This document shows positions 43,825-52,789 of a DNA stretch of 64,000 nt, piece after piece. Location of the stretch: assembly GCA_013287475.1 (NCBI GenBank), contig JABDDT010000001.1, forward strand, positions 35,339 through 99,338. The letters run 5' to 3'. A model generated the notes under the pieces. It did no database searches and was not told the DNA's origin. It saw only the letters and a list, made by a program, of their open reading frames with translations. The position numbers and the translations under genes were made by a program. Numbering within the stretch: the stretch's first letter is position 1; each line of letters begins with the position of its first letter. The stretch is from Bacteroidota bacterium (GTDB lineage: Bacteria; Bacteroidota; Bacteroidia; Chitinophagales; Chitinophagaceae).

Positions 43825-45192
43825 ATGGATATAAAAAATAATATTCTTGAAACGATCGGCAATACGCCACTTATCCGCTTAAATAAAATTACACGGGATA
43901 TTCCTGGTATCGTCGTAGCCAAAGTTGATTATTTCAATCCCGGTAATTCCATTAAAGACCGGATGGCTGTAAAGATGATTGAAGTAGCCGAACAGGAAGG
44001 CAAACTTAAACCTGGTGGAACTATTATTGAATGCACCAGTGGAAATACAGGAATGGGTTTGGCTTTGGCAGCCATCGTAAAAGGATATAAATGTATTTTT
44101 ACCACGACAGATAAACAATCGAAAGAAAAATCCGATATTCTTAAAGCCGTGGGTGCTGAGGTAATTGTTTGCCCAACAAATGTCGAACCAGATGATCCAC
44201 GAAGTTATTATTCGATTGCCCGGAGACTAGCCAAAGAAATTCCAAATTCCTTTCATTGCAATCAATACGATAATCTTGCAAACCGGCTTGCTCATTATGA
44301 AACCACAGGCCCTGAAATCTGGAAACAAACAGAAGGAAAAATCACACACCTTGTTTGTACCGCGGGAACTGGTGGTACAATTACAGGAACTGCGATGTTT
44401 TTAAAGGAGAAAAATCCCGCCATTCAGATATGGGCAATAGATGTTTTCGGATCACTGCTTACAAAATATTTCAATACGGGAGAGATTGATATGAATGAAG
44501 TTCATCCATACGTGTCAGAAGGCTTCGGAGAAGATTTTATTCCAGAGAACTATGATATGTCTGTAATCGACCATTTCGAGCAGGTTACCGATAAAGCCGG
44601 CGCAATAATGGCCCGTCGTCTCGCTAAAGATGAAGGATTATTTTGTGGATACAGTGCTGGTAGTTGTTTGCAGGGATTAATTCAATTAAAAAATAAATTA
44701 AAAAAGGATGATCTGGTCGTTTGTATTTTTCATGATCATGGCAGCCGATATGTCGCAAAAATCTATAATGATCAATGGATGATGGAACGGGGATTTCTTG
44801 ACGTTAAAACTTTTCGAGATATAGTCAATTCGCGTGGTATTAGCACACTGGTAACAATTAATCCTGAACAAACAGTTGGCGAAGCTTTTGACAGAATGAA
44901 GGAATTGCATATCGAAAATATTCCTGTTGTAAAGGAAGGCATTCCAATAGGCGCTGTAAGTGAAAGTGGATTATTCAATATCATCATAAGCAATGGATCC
45001 GATATCAGACATAAAAAAATTCACGAAGTAATCGAAGCTCCATATCCAGTAGTTTCTTATGATACACCAGTTGAAAGAATCAACTCACTCATAAGTAAAG
45101 AGAATGGCGCCGTGCTCGCAAAAGATGATAGTGGTAATTTTCATATAGTTACAAAGTATGATGTGCTCCAGTCTTTTACTAACAAGGCATAA
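43825..45192 (+). CDS. Cystathionine beta-synthase-like PLP enzyme with C-terminal CBS pair
   Basis: A 455-residue fold-type II PLP enzyme of the cysteine synthase/cystathionine beta-synthase family. The PLP lysine lies in NPGNSIKDRMAVKMI. SGNTGMGLALAAIVKGYKC and the phosphate loop TAGTGGTITGTAMFLKEKNP are intact. Residues about 340-455 form two CBS domains (STLVTINPEQTVGEAFDRMK and YPVVSYDTPVERINSLI), the arrangement of eukaryotic-type CBS. It makes cystathionine from serine and homocysteine, or cysteine from O-acetylserine; which is preferred cannot be read from sequence. ATG 43825 is preferred over the GTG at 43798. Confidence 0.9.
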   Translation: MDIKNNILETIGNTPLIRLNKITRDIPGIVVAKVDYFNPGNSIKDRMAVKMIEVAEQEGKLKPGGTIIECTSGNTGMGLALAAIVKGYKCIFTTTDKQSKEKSDILKAVGAEVIVCPTNVEPDDPRSYYSIARRLAKEIPNSFHCNQYDNLANRLAHYETTGPEIWKQTEGKITHLVCTAGTGGTITGTAMFLKEKNPAIQIWAIDVFGSLLTKYFNTGEIDMNEVHPYVSEGFGEDFIPENYDMSVIDHFEQVTDKAGAIMARRLAKDEGLFCGYSAGSCLQGLIQLKNKLKKDDLVVCIFHDHGSRYVAKIYNDQWMMERGFLDVKTFRDIVNSRGISTLVTINPEQTVGEAFDRMKELHIENIPVVKEGIPIGAVSESGLFNIIISNGSDIRHKKIHEVIEAPYPVVSYDTPVERINSLISKENGAVLAKDDSGNFHIVTKYDVLQSFTNKA

Positions 45193-45420
45193 ATTTCGAT
45201 ACTGCACGTAAATCTACGATTCGGAGAATTCGTTAAACTACCAGCTTCAGTGTAAATCATGAACTGTTAAAATCAGGCAAAAAGGCTATTGTTGTTAATA
45301 TGTGTATAAGTTAATTTTGATAGTGAAGTTGATTGATAAATACTCAATCCCGACATATCCAAAAACCGACCAAAGTTCTTATATCCAATATCCGACAGAA
45401 TTTCCAAGTAAAATCCGATA

Positions 45421-45660
45421 TCAGTCAACTTCTTTTTTTCTTACCCTGAGAAACCGAATCCGATCCTATTTGAAAGACCCTGATCCTATTTTGAAAACCT
45501 GTCCTGTAAGAAAAACCTGAACCCTTCCCAAGAAATCAAACCTGTCCTGTAGAAACCATTTCCTATTCCGAAGCGGAGATCCAAATCCTGTAAAAACCTG
45601 ATCCCGGCTCTGGAACCGACCTTATTCCTTAAATCTGATCCTTGAAACAACCACCCTGAA
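45421..45660. repeat. Degenerate minisatellite (CCTGATCCTATTTTGAAAA-like units)
   Basis: Units such as GATCCTATTTGAAAGACCCT, GATCCTATTTTGAAAACCT, GTCCTGTAAGAAAAACCT, and later GATCCTTGAAACAACCACCC recur with a spacing near 18-25 nt. One 14-mer, AAACCTGTCCTGTA, is present twice exactly (45495 and 45538). The units have diverged strongly, so the array is old or under loose selection. Confidence 0.5.
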
Positions 45661-45729
45661 GTCCAATTCCATGGGGAAACCGGTAACAGTTCCAGTACTC
45701 GATTTTAAAACAAACTGTTTATCCCGCGT

Positions 45730-45765
45730 CCTCCTGCTAAGTTTTTTATATAATTTAGCAGGAGG
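45730..45765 (+). other. 11-bp perfect hairpin CCTCCTGCTAA/TTAGCAGGAGG
   Basis: The stem closes a 14-nt AT-rich loop. The right arm has an AGGAGG-like tract, but the gene start is about 60 nt away and Bacteroidota rarely use such sites. The 12-mer TTTAGCAGGAGG also occurs in the terminator at 13690-13723. Confidence 0.45.
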
Positions 45766-45828
45766 TACCCATAGGAGGCTAAAGGCAGTAGCTTTTAGTT
45801 TAAATAAATGATCTTTGTCCAAAGATTA

Positions 45829-46938
45829 ATGATGAATTTTTCATTCGACGTTAACACGCCGGATAATAATCAATCTAATAAGCCTTCCCGGAAGAAACCC
45901 ATTTTCCCAGTAAATGATTTACTTCGGAATTATCTCCAGCTCCATGGTCGTGAAGTGAAATTACCCGTTTCATATAATGACCTGCTGCATGTTGCTTACG
46001 CAGTTCCTTTAAAAGATAAAAATGGTAAAGACAGTTTATGGGAAACCGTTTCATATGACATGCAACACTGGCAATATATCCGGTCAGGACTCGTAAAAAT
46101 GTATGCTATATTAAAAACTGAAGGTGACCTGACTTTCAGTAAACATCTTGATGTAGCCCGTGTGGATTTCTGCAGTTTTGCCAACTCAAGTCCTTTCAGG
46201 ATACGAATCGTTAATAAATTTAACGACAACTACGATCATTTTTATATCAAACAGGCAGATTCATCTCGAGTATACGGCCTCGAACTGGAGCATTTGTTGT
46301 CTCCAAACCGTATCAGCTTTTTCACTCATCAGCAAACATTGATAGAAGACCATATACCCGGAATCCCTGGTGATATCTTTATTATGCATTATTTAAATGA
46401 GCCAATAACCAACAGGATCCGGTTTGCTAAAGAGTTTGTGAAATTCAACGAACGTTGTTTTGTGCGTTTACTGGGTGATATGCGATCTTATAATTTCGTT
46501 GTAGATATCACTCCGGATATTGAAGATTTCCAATATCGTATCCGGGCCATAGATTTTGACCAGCAGTCTTATGAAGGAAGAAAAAATATTTATCTGCCAC
46601 AATTTTTTAAAGAGAATAAATCTCTGGTTGAAATCTGTATTAAATATTTAAACCAGGATTCCATTACCCAGTATCAAACAGAAGAAAGGACAATGATGGC
46701 ATTTCGTGTTGCTTCTTCAAGATTCAGATTAATGCACCTGCTTAATATTATGTCGACCGATAATATTTCAACACAGGAAAAGCTTATACAATTACGTGAA
46801 GAGCTTGCATCGGAATTCCATGCCCCTGTATTTCTAAAATGCCGATCAATGGGCCAGCTGGTTAAAAGGCAGTTAAAACAAACTCTCCAAAAAAATCTCG
46901 CACTGATCCAAAAAAACCTGGGAAAATTCCAGGACTGA
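45829..46938 (+). CDS. Unknown protein with kinase-like catalytic-loop pattern
   Basis: A protein of about 369 residues; three close ATGs (45808, 45829, 45832) are possible and I use the middle one. It has no signal peptide. The region FVRLLGDMRSYNFVVDITPD followed 10-15 residues later by IRAIDFDQQSYEG resembles the HGDxxxxN...IDFD catalytic and metal-binding loops of aminoglycoside phosphotransferase-like kinases. A GDIFIMHYLNEPITNRIRFA segment and a helical C terminus complete it. I do not recognise the family. It follows the long repeat region and precedes fructose-bisphosphate aldolase. The kinase suggestion is inference from one motif pair. Confidence 0.65.
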   Translation: MMNFSFDVNTPDNNQSNKPSRKKPIFPVNDLLRNYLQLHGREVKLPVSYNDLLHVAYAVPLKDKNGKDSLWETVSYDMQHWQYIRSGLVKMYAILKTEGDLTFSKHLDVARVDFCSFANSSPFRIRIVNKFNDNYDHFYIKQADSSRVYGLELEHLLSPNRISFFTHQQTLIEDHIPGIPGDIFIMHYLNEPITNRIRFAKEFVKFNERCFVRLLGDMRSYNFVVDITPDIEDFQYRIRAIDFDQQSYEGRKNIYLPQFFKENKSLVEICIKYLNQDSITQYQTEERTMMAFRVASSRFRLMHLLNIMSTDNISTQEKLIQLREELASEFHAPVFLKCRSMGQLVKRQLKQTLQKNLALIQKNLGKFQD

Positions 46939-47023
46939 AAGATTTCTAAGATTCAGATTACGTATAGATTAAATTTTAGATGATTTTCAACGAATCCGCC
47001 CTGCTGGTGCGGGCCGGAACCCG

Positions 47024-47031
47024 TATCTTTG
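47024..47031 (+). promoter_or_regulatory. Putative -7 box of the aldolase gene
   Basis: TATCTTTG fits TAnnTTTG, 27 nt before the ATG at 47059. A CTG-like -33 half-site is about 19 nt upstream. Confidence 0.42.
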
Positions 47032-47058
47032 CATCCTTAAAACTTGAAATACAATCTC

Positions 47059-48126
47059 ATGGCAAAATTCAAAGCCGGTGTTTTATTTGGCGAAGAGCTG
47101 GAAGCTCTTTATCAGGATGCAAAAGAAAATGAATTTGCCATACCTGCAGTAAATGTTACCGGAACCGACACCATCAATGCAGCACTGGAAGGGGCAGCAA
47201 AAGTAAACTCCCCCATCATCATTCAATTTTCAAACGGAGGCGCCCAGTTTGTTGCAGGAAAAGGAATGCCTAACGATAAATTACAAGCAAATATTTATGG
47301 AGGCGTTTCAGGCGCTCTGCATATACATACAGTAGCAAAATATTACGGAGTTCCGGTTATCGTACATACCGATCATGCTGCTAAAAAATGGCTTCCCTGG
47401 ATAAGCGGATTACTGGACGCGGGCGAAGCATATTATAAAGAAAATAAACAACCTCTTTTCAGCTCACACATGCTGGATCTTTCGGAAGAGCCTCTGGAGG
47501 AAAATATTCATACTTCTGTTGAATTCTTTAAACGTATGAAGCCCCTCGGCATGGCAATAGAAATAGAACTCGGTGTGACGGGAGGAGAAGAAGATGGAGT
47601 AGATAACAGCGGAGTAGAGAATGATAAGTTATATACACAACCAGAACATGTTGCATATGCTTTTTCAGAATTAAGTAAAGTTGGAAACTTATTTGGGGTT
47701 GCTGCCGCATTCGGGAATGTGCATGGAGTATACAGCCCGGGGAATGTGGAACTTCGTCCGGTAATTCTCAAAAACAGCCAGGATTATATTGAGAAAAAAT
47801 TAAAAACAAAACCAAAACCTGTTTATTTCGTTTTTCATGGTGGTAGCGGTTCACCTCAAAATCAAATTCGCGAAGCTATCAGTTATGGTGCCATTAAAAT
47901 GAACCTTGATACAGATTTGCAATGGGCTTTCTGGGAAGGCGTTCAAAAATACTATAAGAAAAATGAAGCATACCTTCAGGGTCAGCTGGGTAATCCGGAA
48001 GGCGAACAAAAGCCCAATAAAAAATATTATGATCCACGAGTCTGGCTTCGTAAAGGGGAGGAAAGTTTCATAAATCGATTACAAACTGCTTTTGAAGATC
48101 TGAATTGCATAAATCGTAATGCATAA
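47059..48126 (+). CDS. fbaA: Class II fructose-bisphosphate aldolase
   Basis: Zinc-dependent glycolytic and gluconeogenic enzyme splitting fructose-1,6-bisphosphate. About 355 residues from ATG 47059; the TTG used in the ORF track adds five unlikely residues. Landmarks are AIPAVNVTGTDTINAALEGA, VIVHTDHAAKKWLPWI with the catalytic Asp and Zn His, MAIEIELGVTGGEEDGVDN, YFVFHGGSGSPQNQIREAIS (Zn and phosphate site) and YGAIKMNLDTDLQWAFWEGV. It resembles the longer E. coli-type class IIA enzyme. A hairpin terminator follows. Confidence 0.95.
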   Translation: MAKFKAGVLFGEELEALYQDAKENEFAIPAVNVTGTDTINAALEGAAKVNSPIIIQFSNGGAQFVAGKGMPNDKLQANIYGGVSGALHIHTVAKYYGVPVIVHTDHAAKKWLPWISGLLDAGEAYYKENKQPLFSSHMLDLSEEPLEENIHTSVEFFKRMKPLGMAIEIELGVTGGEEDGVDNSGVENDKLYTQPEHVAYAFSELSKVGNLFGVAAAFGNVHGVYSPGNVELRPVILKNSQDYIEKKLKTKPKPVYFVFHGGSGSPQNQIREAISYGAIKMNLDTDLQWAFWEGVQKYYKKNEAYLQGQLGNPEGEQKPNKKYYDPRVWLRKGEESFINRLQTAFEDLNCINRNA

Positions 48127-48147
48127 ATTCTAAATCTTCTTTTTAGA

Positions 48148-48190
48148 ATGGTGAAGGTGGGATTTCTACCGCTTTCACCATTATTATTTT
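48148..48190 (+). terminator. Terminator after fbaA
   Basis: ATGGTGAA and TTCACCAT pair perfectly, with an inner GTGG/TACC-type extension around a short loop, followed by TATTATTTT. It starts 22 nt after the aldolase stop. Confidence 0.65.
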
Positions 48191-48302
48191 GGCACCTTCC
48201 ATCGCTTGTAATCCAACGACCATTCACCCTGCGGCACAACCTTACATCAAAGCTTTAGCCTTTAAGCTTTTAGCTTTAGTCTTATTTCCATATTTTCAGC
48301 GA

Positions 48303-50846
48303 ATGAAATCAATCATAGCCTTGTTTATAAGCATGACATTCGCCGGTATTTGTTTTTCTCAACAAACCCCCGCCAACCCTGTTGTTAAAAAACCTGTTAC
48401 GGTTACAGGCACCATAATTTCACCTCTGCCTAAAACCAATCCCAAACCTTATAAAGAAGTAATCACAGAAAAAGCGGTAACACAATACGGACTGTTCACG
48501 GTACATAAAGTGGAGGATAAATGGTATTTCGAAATTCAGGATTCACTATTCAATCGTGAGATCCTGGCTATTACGAGGTTTGGCAAGTCTCCTGCCGGCA
48601 GCCGTTCTTATGGTGGCGAGAAAGTAAATGAGCAGACCATTCGCTGGGAAAAAGGTCCTTCAGATAATGTTTTTTTACGCGTTATGACCATCGTAAGTGT
48701 GGCTCCGGATTCTACTCAGCCCATCGCAATGGCAGTAAGGAACTCAAATGTTGATCCGATTGCAGCTGCTTTTGATATCAAGGCTTATGGGAAAGATTCG
48801 AATAGTGTAGTGATTGACGTTACAGATTTTTTTAAACTGGATAATCAGCCGGTTAGCCTGAGTCCGGATCTTAAGAGAAGATATAACCTGGGCGGAATTT
48901 CTTCTGAACGCTCTTATATTTCCTATATGCACAGTTACCCCCTCAATACTGAAGTGCGGTCTGTTAAAACGTTCAGTTCTTCATCCGGACCCGGTAATCT
49001 TAATACGGGAATTCCTTCCAGCAGTTTACCGGCAGCAGATGTTGCAGGTGCCGTAACAATGGAACTTAATAACTCATTCATCATGTTGCCTTCTATTCCT
49101 ATGCGGAAAAGGATTTTCGATCCCAGGGTCGGATATTTTGCAAGTGAATATTCTGTTTACAGTGACACTTCACAGAAAACTGAAACAAGAACTTTTATTC
49201 ACCGTTGGCGGCTGGAACCAAGGGAAGAAGATATGGTGCGTTGGAAAAAAGGTGAACTTGTGGAGCCAAAGAAACCCATCGTTTTTTATATTGATCCCGC
49301 AACACCAAAACAATGGAGACCTTACCTGATAGCCGGGATCAATGACTGGCAATCTGCTTTTGAAAAAGCAGGATTCAAAAATGCAATTGTGGGAAAGGAA
49401 TGGCCTGAACAAGATACTACGATGAATCTTGAAGATGCACGATTTTCTGTTATCCGGTATTTCGCATCTGACATTGAAAATGCTTATGGTCCCAATGAAG
49501 CGGATCCAAGGACTGGTGAAATCCTCACAAGTAATATCGGCTGGTATCACAACGTAATGAAGCTTTTGCACGACTGGTATATGATCCAGACCGGCGCGGT
49601 AGATCCACGAGCGCGCAGAATGATTTTTGACGACAGCCTGATGGGAACATTAATACGTTTTGTTTCTTCTCATGAAATCGGGCATACACTTGGACTACGC
49701 CACAATATGGGCAGCAGTAGTCAAACCCCGGTTGAAAAGCTGAGAGATAAGGCCTGGGTGGAAGCCAACGGACATACTGCTTCTATCATGGATTACGCAC
49801 GTTTTAACTATGTAGCGCAACCAGAAGATCGTATAGGACCAAAAGGATTATATCCGCGAATCGGCCCTTATGATAAATGGGCAATTCAATGGGGATATAA
49901 ATTAATACCAGATACCAAAACCGATGAAGAAGACAGAAAAGTACTAAACCACTGGATCATAGACAGCCTGAAAACTAATCCCAGATTATGGTTTGGCGGT
50001 GAAGCCCAGAATTTTGATCCAAGATCTCAAACAGAAGACCTCAGCGATAATAGTGTAAAAGCCAGTGAATACGGAATTCTCAATCTTAAAAAAATCATCA
50101 CAAAGTTGCCTGAATGGACAAAAGAAGAAGCAGACACTTATGATAATCTGGAAGACATGTATACACAACTCATTGGACAATTTAGCCGGTATATGAATCA
50201 CGTTGCAAAAAATGTTGGAGGAATTTATGAAACATTCAAAAGTGTTGAACAACCGGGAGACGTTTATGAACCAACCCCAAAATCTGTTCAGCAGCAGGCT
50301 GTGATTTTTCTTCAGAATCAATTATTCGATACACCTTACTGGCTTCTTGATAAAAATATTTTGAATAAAATCAGCAGTCCTTCTTCTTCTGAAATGATTG
50401 CAAATACCCAAAGCAGTGTATTGAATTCGCTGCTTTCTTCTTCCCGGTTGTTCAGAATGGAAGCCGTTTCTGATCGATTTGGTAAAGCTACAGTATACGA
50501 TCCGGAAGACCTTGTAACCGATCTGGAAAAAGGTCTTTGGAATGAACTTAATAGCACAAAAGCTATAGAGCCTTTAAGGAGAAATTTGCAAAAACAATAT
50601 GTGGAAATAATGATATCCCTAATGAATCCTTCGGCACCCGTTATACCTGCCGGAATACCCCGAGGATTGATTATTTTTTTCGGCGCAGATATCAAAAATA
50701 CAGATATCCCATCCATTGCCCGGGGGCATCTGGCTGCATTAAACAAACGAATATTAACAGCAGCAAATTTATCTACTGATAAACTAACCAAATATCATTT
50801 ACAGGATATCGCGGAAAGAATCAGACAGGCTCTTTATCCTAAGTAA
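48303..50846 (+). CDS. Secreted zinc-dependent metalloprotease (DUF5117/DUF5118 type)
   Basis: A large exported protease of 847 residues starting at ATG 48303, which gives the signal peptide KSIIALFISMTFAGICFS; the longer ORF start lacks one. An N-terminal DUF5118-like segment (NPKPYKEVITEKAVTQYGLF) is followed by a DUF5117-like region and a metzincin-type catalytic site, SSHEIGHTLGLRHNMGSSSQ (HExGHxxGxxH, about residues 456-467). MDYARFNYVAQPED downstream may be the Met-turn region. The family is common in Bacteroidota, and substrates are not known. Confidence 0.9.
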   Translation: MKSIIALFISMTFAGICFSQQTPANPVVKKPVTVTGTIISPLPKTNPKPYKEVITEKAVTQYGLFTVHKVEDKWYFEIQDSLFNREILAITRFGKSPAGSRSYGGEKVNEQTIRWEKGPSDNVFLRVMTIVSVAPDSTQPIAMAVRNSNVDPIAAAFDIKAYGKDSNSVVIDVTDFFKLDNQPVSLSPDLKRRYNLGGISSERSYISYMHSYPLNTEVRSVKTFSSSSGPGNLNTGIPSSSLPAADVAGAVTMELNNSFIMLPSIPMRKRIFDPRVGYFASEYSVYSDTSQKTETRTFIHRWRLEPREEDMVRWKKGELVEPKKPIVFYIDPATPKQWRPYLIAGINDWQSAFEKAGFKNAIVGKEWPEQDTTMNLEDARFSVIRYFASDIENAYGPNEADPRTGEILTSNIGWYHNVMKLLHDWYMIQTGAVDPRARRMIFDDSLMGTLIRFVSSHEIGHTLGLRHNMGSSSQTPVEKLRDKAWVEANGHTASIMDYARFNYVAQPEDRIGPKGLYPRIGPYDKWAIQWGYKLIPDTKTDEEDRKVLNHWIIDSLKTNPRLWFGGEAQNFDPRSQTEDLSDNSVKASEYGILNLKKIITKLPEWTKEEADTYDNLEDMYTQLIGQFSRYMNHVAKNVGGIYETFKSVEQPGDVYEPTPKSVQQQAVIFLQNQLFDTPYWLLDKNILNKISSPSSSEMIANTQSSVLNSLLSSSRLFRMEAVSDRFGKATVYDPEDLVTDLEKGLWNELNSTKAIEPLRRNLQKQYVEIMISLMNPSAPVIPAGIPRGLIIFFGADIKNTDIPSIARGHLAALNKRILTAANLSTDKLTKYHLQDIAERIRQALYPK

Positions 50847-50996
50847 TCCGGATTGAACCTTTACTTTACGAGTAGGTCTTGGTCCGATGGGTTTGTGATT
50901 GACTACTGTTTCATACATACATCCACCAATAAGCCCGATCAGAACAAGTATGAAAAGGATCAGCCAAATTTTTTCGCTACGAGAAAACTTTTGCAT
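50799..50996 (-). CDS. Small single-pass membrane protein
   Basis: A 65-residue ORF with a strong membrane helix (IWLILFILVLIGLIGGCMY) and a basic, Pro-rich tail (NHKPIGPRPTRKVKVQ). It lies 50 nt downstream of pafA on the same strand, and its last 16 codons overlap the end of the convergent metalloprotease gene. The sequence is protein-like, so I think it is real, but no family is recognised and the overlapping 3' end weakens the case. Confidence 0.5.
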   Translation of the reverse strand: MQKFSRSEKIWLILFILVLIGLIGGCMYETVVNHKPIGPRPTRKVKVQSGLLRIKSLSDSFRDIL

Positions 50997-51045
50997 ATTT
51001 AAACTATTATAAAATATTATTGATTAATTATTTAATCTTTAATAT

Positions 51046-52689
51046 TTATCTGGTGAGCAAATCCATGATCGGTGTGCCAATGTTACCATCAGGTGTCTGG
51101 ATATGCAAAAGAGTAGCAAGGGTTGGCGCTATATCTGTCATGTTAACACGGGCTGCTGATGCGCCAGAATGAATATCCCATCCCATAAAAATCAGCGGGA
51201 TATGTGTGTCATAAGGGTTCCATGTGCCATGAGTTGATCCCGTCCTGGCATAAGATTCAAGCCATCCAGGTTGAAAAATAACCTGAACCTGTCCGCTTCT
51301 TTTAAAATTATATCCGTTGATGATCATGGTTTTGACAAGTTCCGGTATGGGAGCATCCTGGATCTTTTCAATATCCACTACATAAGCCACACCGGGCTGC
51401 TTTTTCAAATAATCCACAACTAGTTTTTTGATAGCGTCGAAGTCAGCATTATAAGCGGCAATTTTTTCCATATCGAAATTGATTTGGTAATTACCACCGG
51501 AACGGATTACTTTAAAATAACCAAGTTTCTGCTGTATGAGCTGGTCAAGGCTATTCAGGATATTCATGTTTGCAAAATAATCAGCGGGCATCCGGTTCGC
51601 CTGCGAATATCCCACTGCGTGAGATACTCCATGATCCGCTGTCAGAAAAACTAAATATTCACCTTTCCCTACTTTCTTATCGAGATAAGAAAAAAATGTC
51701 GCAAGATCAAGATCCAGCCGCAAATAGGTATCCTCGATCTCCACTGAATTGGGTCCGAATAAATGTCCAACATAATCTGTCGATGCACAGTTAATTGTCA
51801 GGAAATCCGTTGCTGTACCCTGCCCCAGCTGATAGGCATCCAAAATGGTTTTTGCAAAATCAAGCGTTAAAGAATTTCCGAAGGGAGTTGAACGAAAAGA
51901 TGCATGATTTTTTGCATAAGCAGACTTAATATTATGCGGAAATACAGGCAATAATTCACCCGTCAGTTTTCCCTCGTATGATTTATTGTCAGAATCGCTT
52001 TCTATATATGTATTGATCGGATAAAGCGTGTTCCATTCACTGTTTGTGAAATGCTCAATATTTTTCTGCTTATTGAAATTTTCAACAGCTTCAGGAAGTC
52101 TTTTCATATAATACGAGCTGCTGATAAAATTACCACTGGAATCGTCCATCCAGAATGCAGCGTTGGCAGTATGTCCTGCAGGCAGAATAGCGGCCCTGTC
52201 TTTCAAAGAGATGCCAACCACACGCGACTGATAATTTGTTGCCATACGCAATTCATCAGTAATGGTTGAAACAAGCAGATTTCGGGGAGACATTTTTCCA
52301 TCGGGCGCATATTCAACACCGACCGATTGCACAGTACTATCTTCTGTGCAATAAACATGAGCACCCGTTAATTGATCCACCCAGTCATTACCCGTTATAC
52401 CTGAAATGGATGGCACAGAACCAGTAAAAATACAGGTATGACCAACGGCGGTAAAAGATGGTAAATAATTTATGTATGTATTCTCGCAGGAAAAGCCTTC
52501 TTTCAACATCCTTTTAAAGCCATCTTCACTGTACCTGTTATAATAACGGTAAAGAAAATCCCAGCGCATCTGATCTACAACAATGCCTACAACCAGCTTA
52601 GGCCTTGCAATTGATGAATTTGCCGGTTGTGCCCAAACATGAAATACCTGGCATATACCGAGCGCAATAAAAAAAAAGAATTTCCTCAT
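51046..52689 (-). CDS. pafA: PafA-type alkaline phosphatase
   Basis: A secreted phosphate-irrepressible alkaline phosphatase of about 547 residues, releasing phosphate from monoesters. Start set at the inner ATG 52689, which gives the signal peptide RKFFFFIALGICQVFHVWAQ and lies downstream of a TACCTTTG promoter-like box. The PafA active-site elements are visible: VVGIVVDQMRWDFLYRYYNR (metal Asp), AVGHTCIFTGSVPSISGITG with the nucleophilic Thr, GNDW, SLKDRAAILPAGH with the phosphate-binding Lys and Arg, STDYVGHLFGPNSVEIEDTY, and TADHGVSH. Confidence 0.93.
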   Translation of the reverse strand: MRKFFFFIALGICQVFHVWAQPANSSIARPKLVVGIVVDQMRWDFLYRYYNRYSEDGFKRMLKEGFSCENTYINYLPSFTAVGHTCIFTGSVPSISGITGNDWVDQLTGAHVYCTEDSTVQSVGVEYAPDGKMSPRNLLVSTITDELRMATNYQSRVVGISLKDRAAILPAGHTANAAFWMDDSSGNFISSSYYMKRLPEAVENFNKQKNIEHFTNSEWNTLYPINTYIESDSDNKSYEGKLTGELLPVFPHNIKSAYAKNHASFRSTPFGNSLTLDFAKTILDAYQLGQGTATDFLTINCASTDYVGHLFGPNSVEIEDTYLRLDLDLATFFSYLDKKVGKGEYLVFLTADHGVSHAVGYSQANRMPADYFANMNILNSLDQLIQQKLGYFKVIRSGGNYQINFDMEKIAAYNADFDAIKKLVVDYLKKQPGVAYVVDIEKIQDAPIPELVKTMIINGYNFKRSGQVQVIFQPGWLESYARTGSTHGTWNPYDTHIPLIFMGWDIHSGASAARVNMTDIAPTLATLLHIQTPDGNIGTPIMDLLTR

Positions 52690-52707
52690 ATTCAATAAAG
52701 CTTTAAA

Positions 52708-52715
52708 CAAAGGTA
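52708..52715 (-). promoter_or_regulatory. Putative -7 box of pafA
   Basis: On the minus strand TACCTTTG fits TAnnTTTG, 18 nt before the ATG at 52689. It lies downstream of the longer ORF start, so it argues for the shorter protein. Confidence 0.42.
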
Positions 52716-52729
52716 TCTTCATTTGCATA

Positions 52730-52759
52730 TTGTCCGGTTACGTAAATGCATTATTTTTG
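52730..52759 (+). promoter_or_regulatory. Putative promoter of the Spt-like gene
   Basis: TTG, then exactly 19 nt, then TATTTTTG, which is the best-spaced Bacteroidota -33/-7 pair I see in the window. It leaves a 5' leader of about 25 nt before the ATG at 52790. Confidence 0.55.
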
Positions 52760-52789
52760 CATCAATTTTAACCAATTGTAGTTTAACAT

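Larger units (their letters stand above)
45193..45828. other. Long intergenic region with degenerate repeats and a hairpin
   Basis: About 630 bp with no convincing gene. The middle (45421-45660) is a degenerate tandem repeat, and 45730-45765 is an 11-bp hairpin; both have their own entries. The two ORFs in the track (72 and 66 codons) have unnatural composition or lie over repeats. AT-rich sequence before 45420 shows ATATCC/CCGAC patches but no clear promoter. Confidence 0.6.

Noticed and set aside
45302-45520. 72-codon plus-strand ORF in the long gap
   Set aside because: It runs into the degenerate repeat array and shows no protein-like features.
45622-45822. 66-codon minus-strand ORF in the long gap
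   Set aside because: It covers the repeat end and the 45730 hairpin. No known domain is seen, and there is no good start context.
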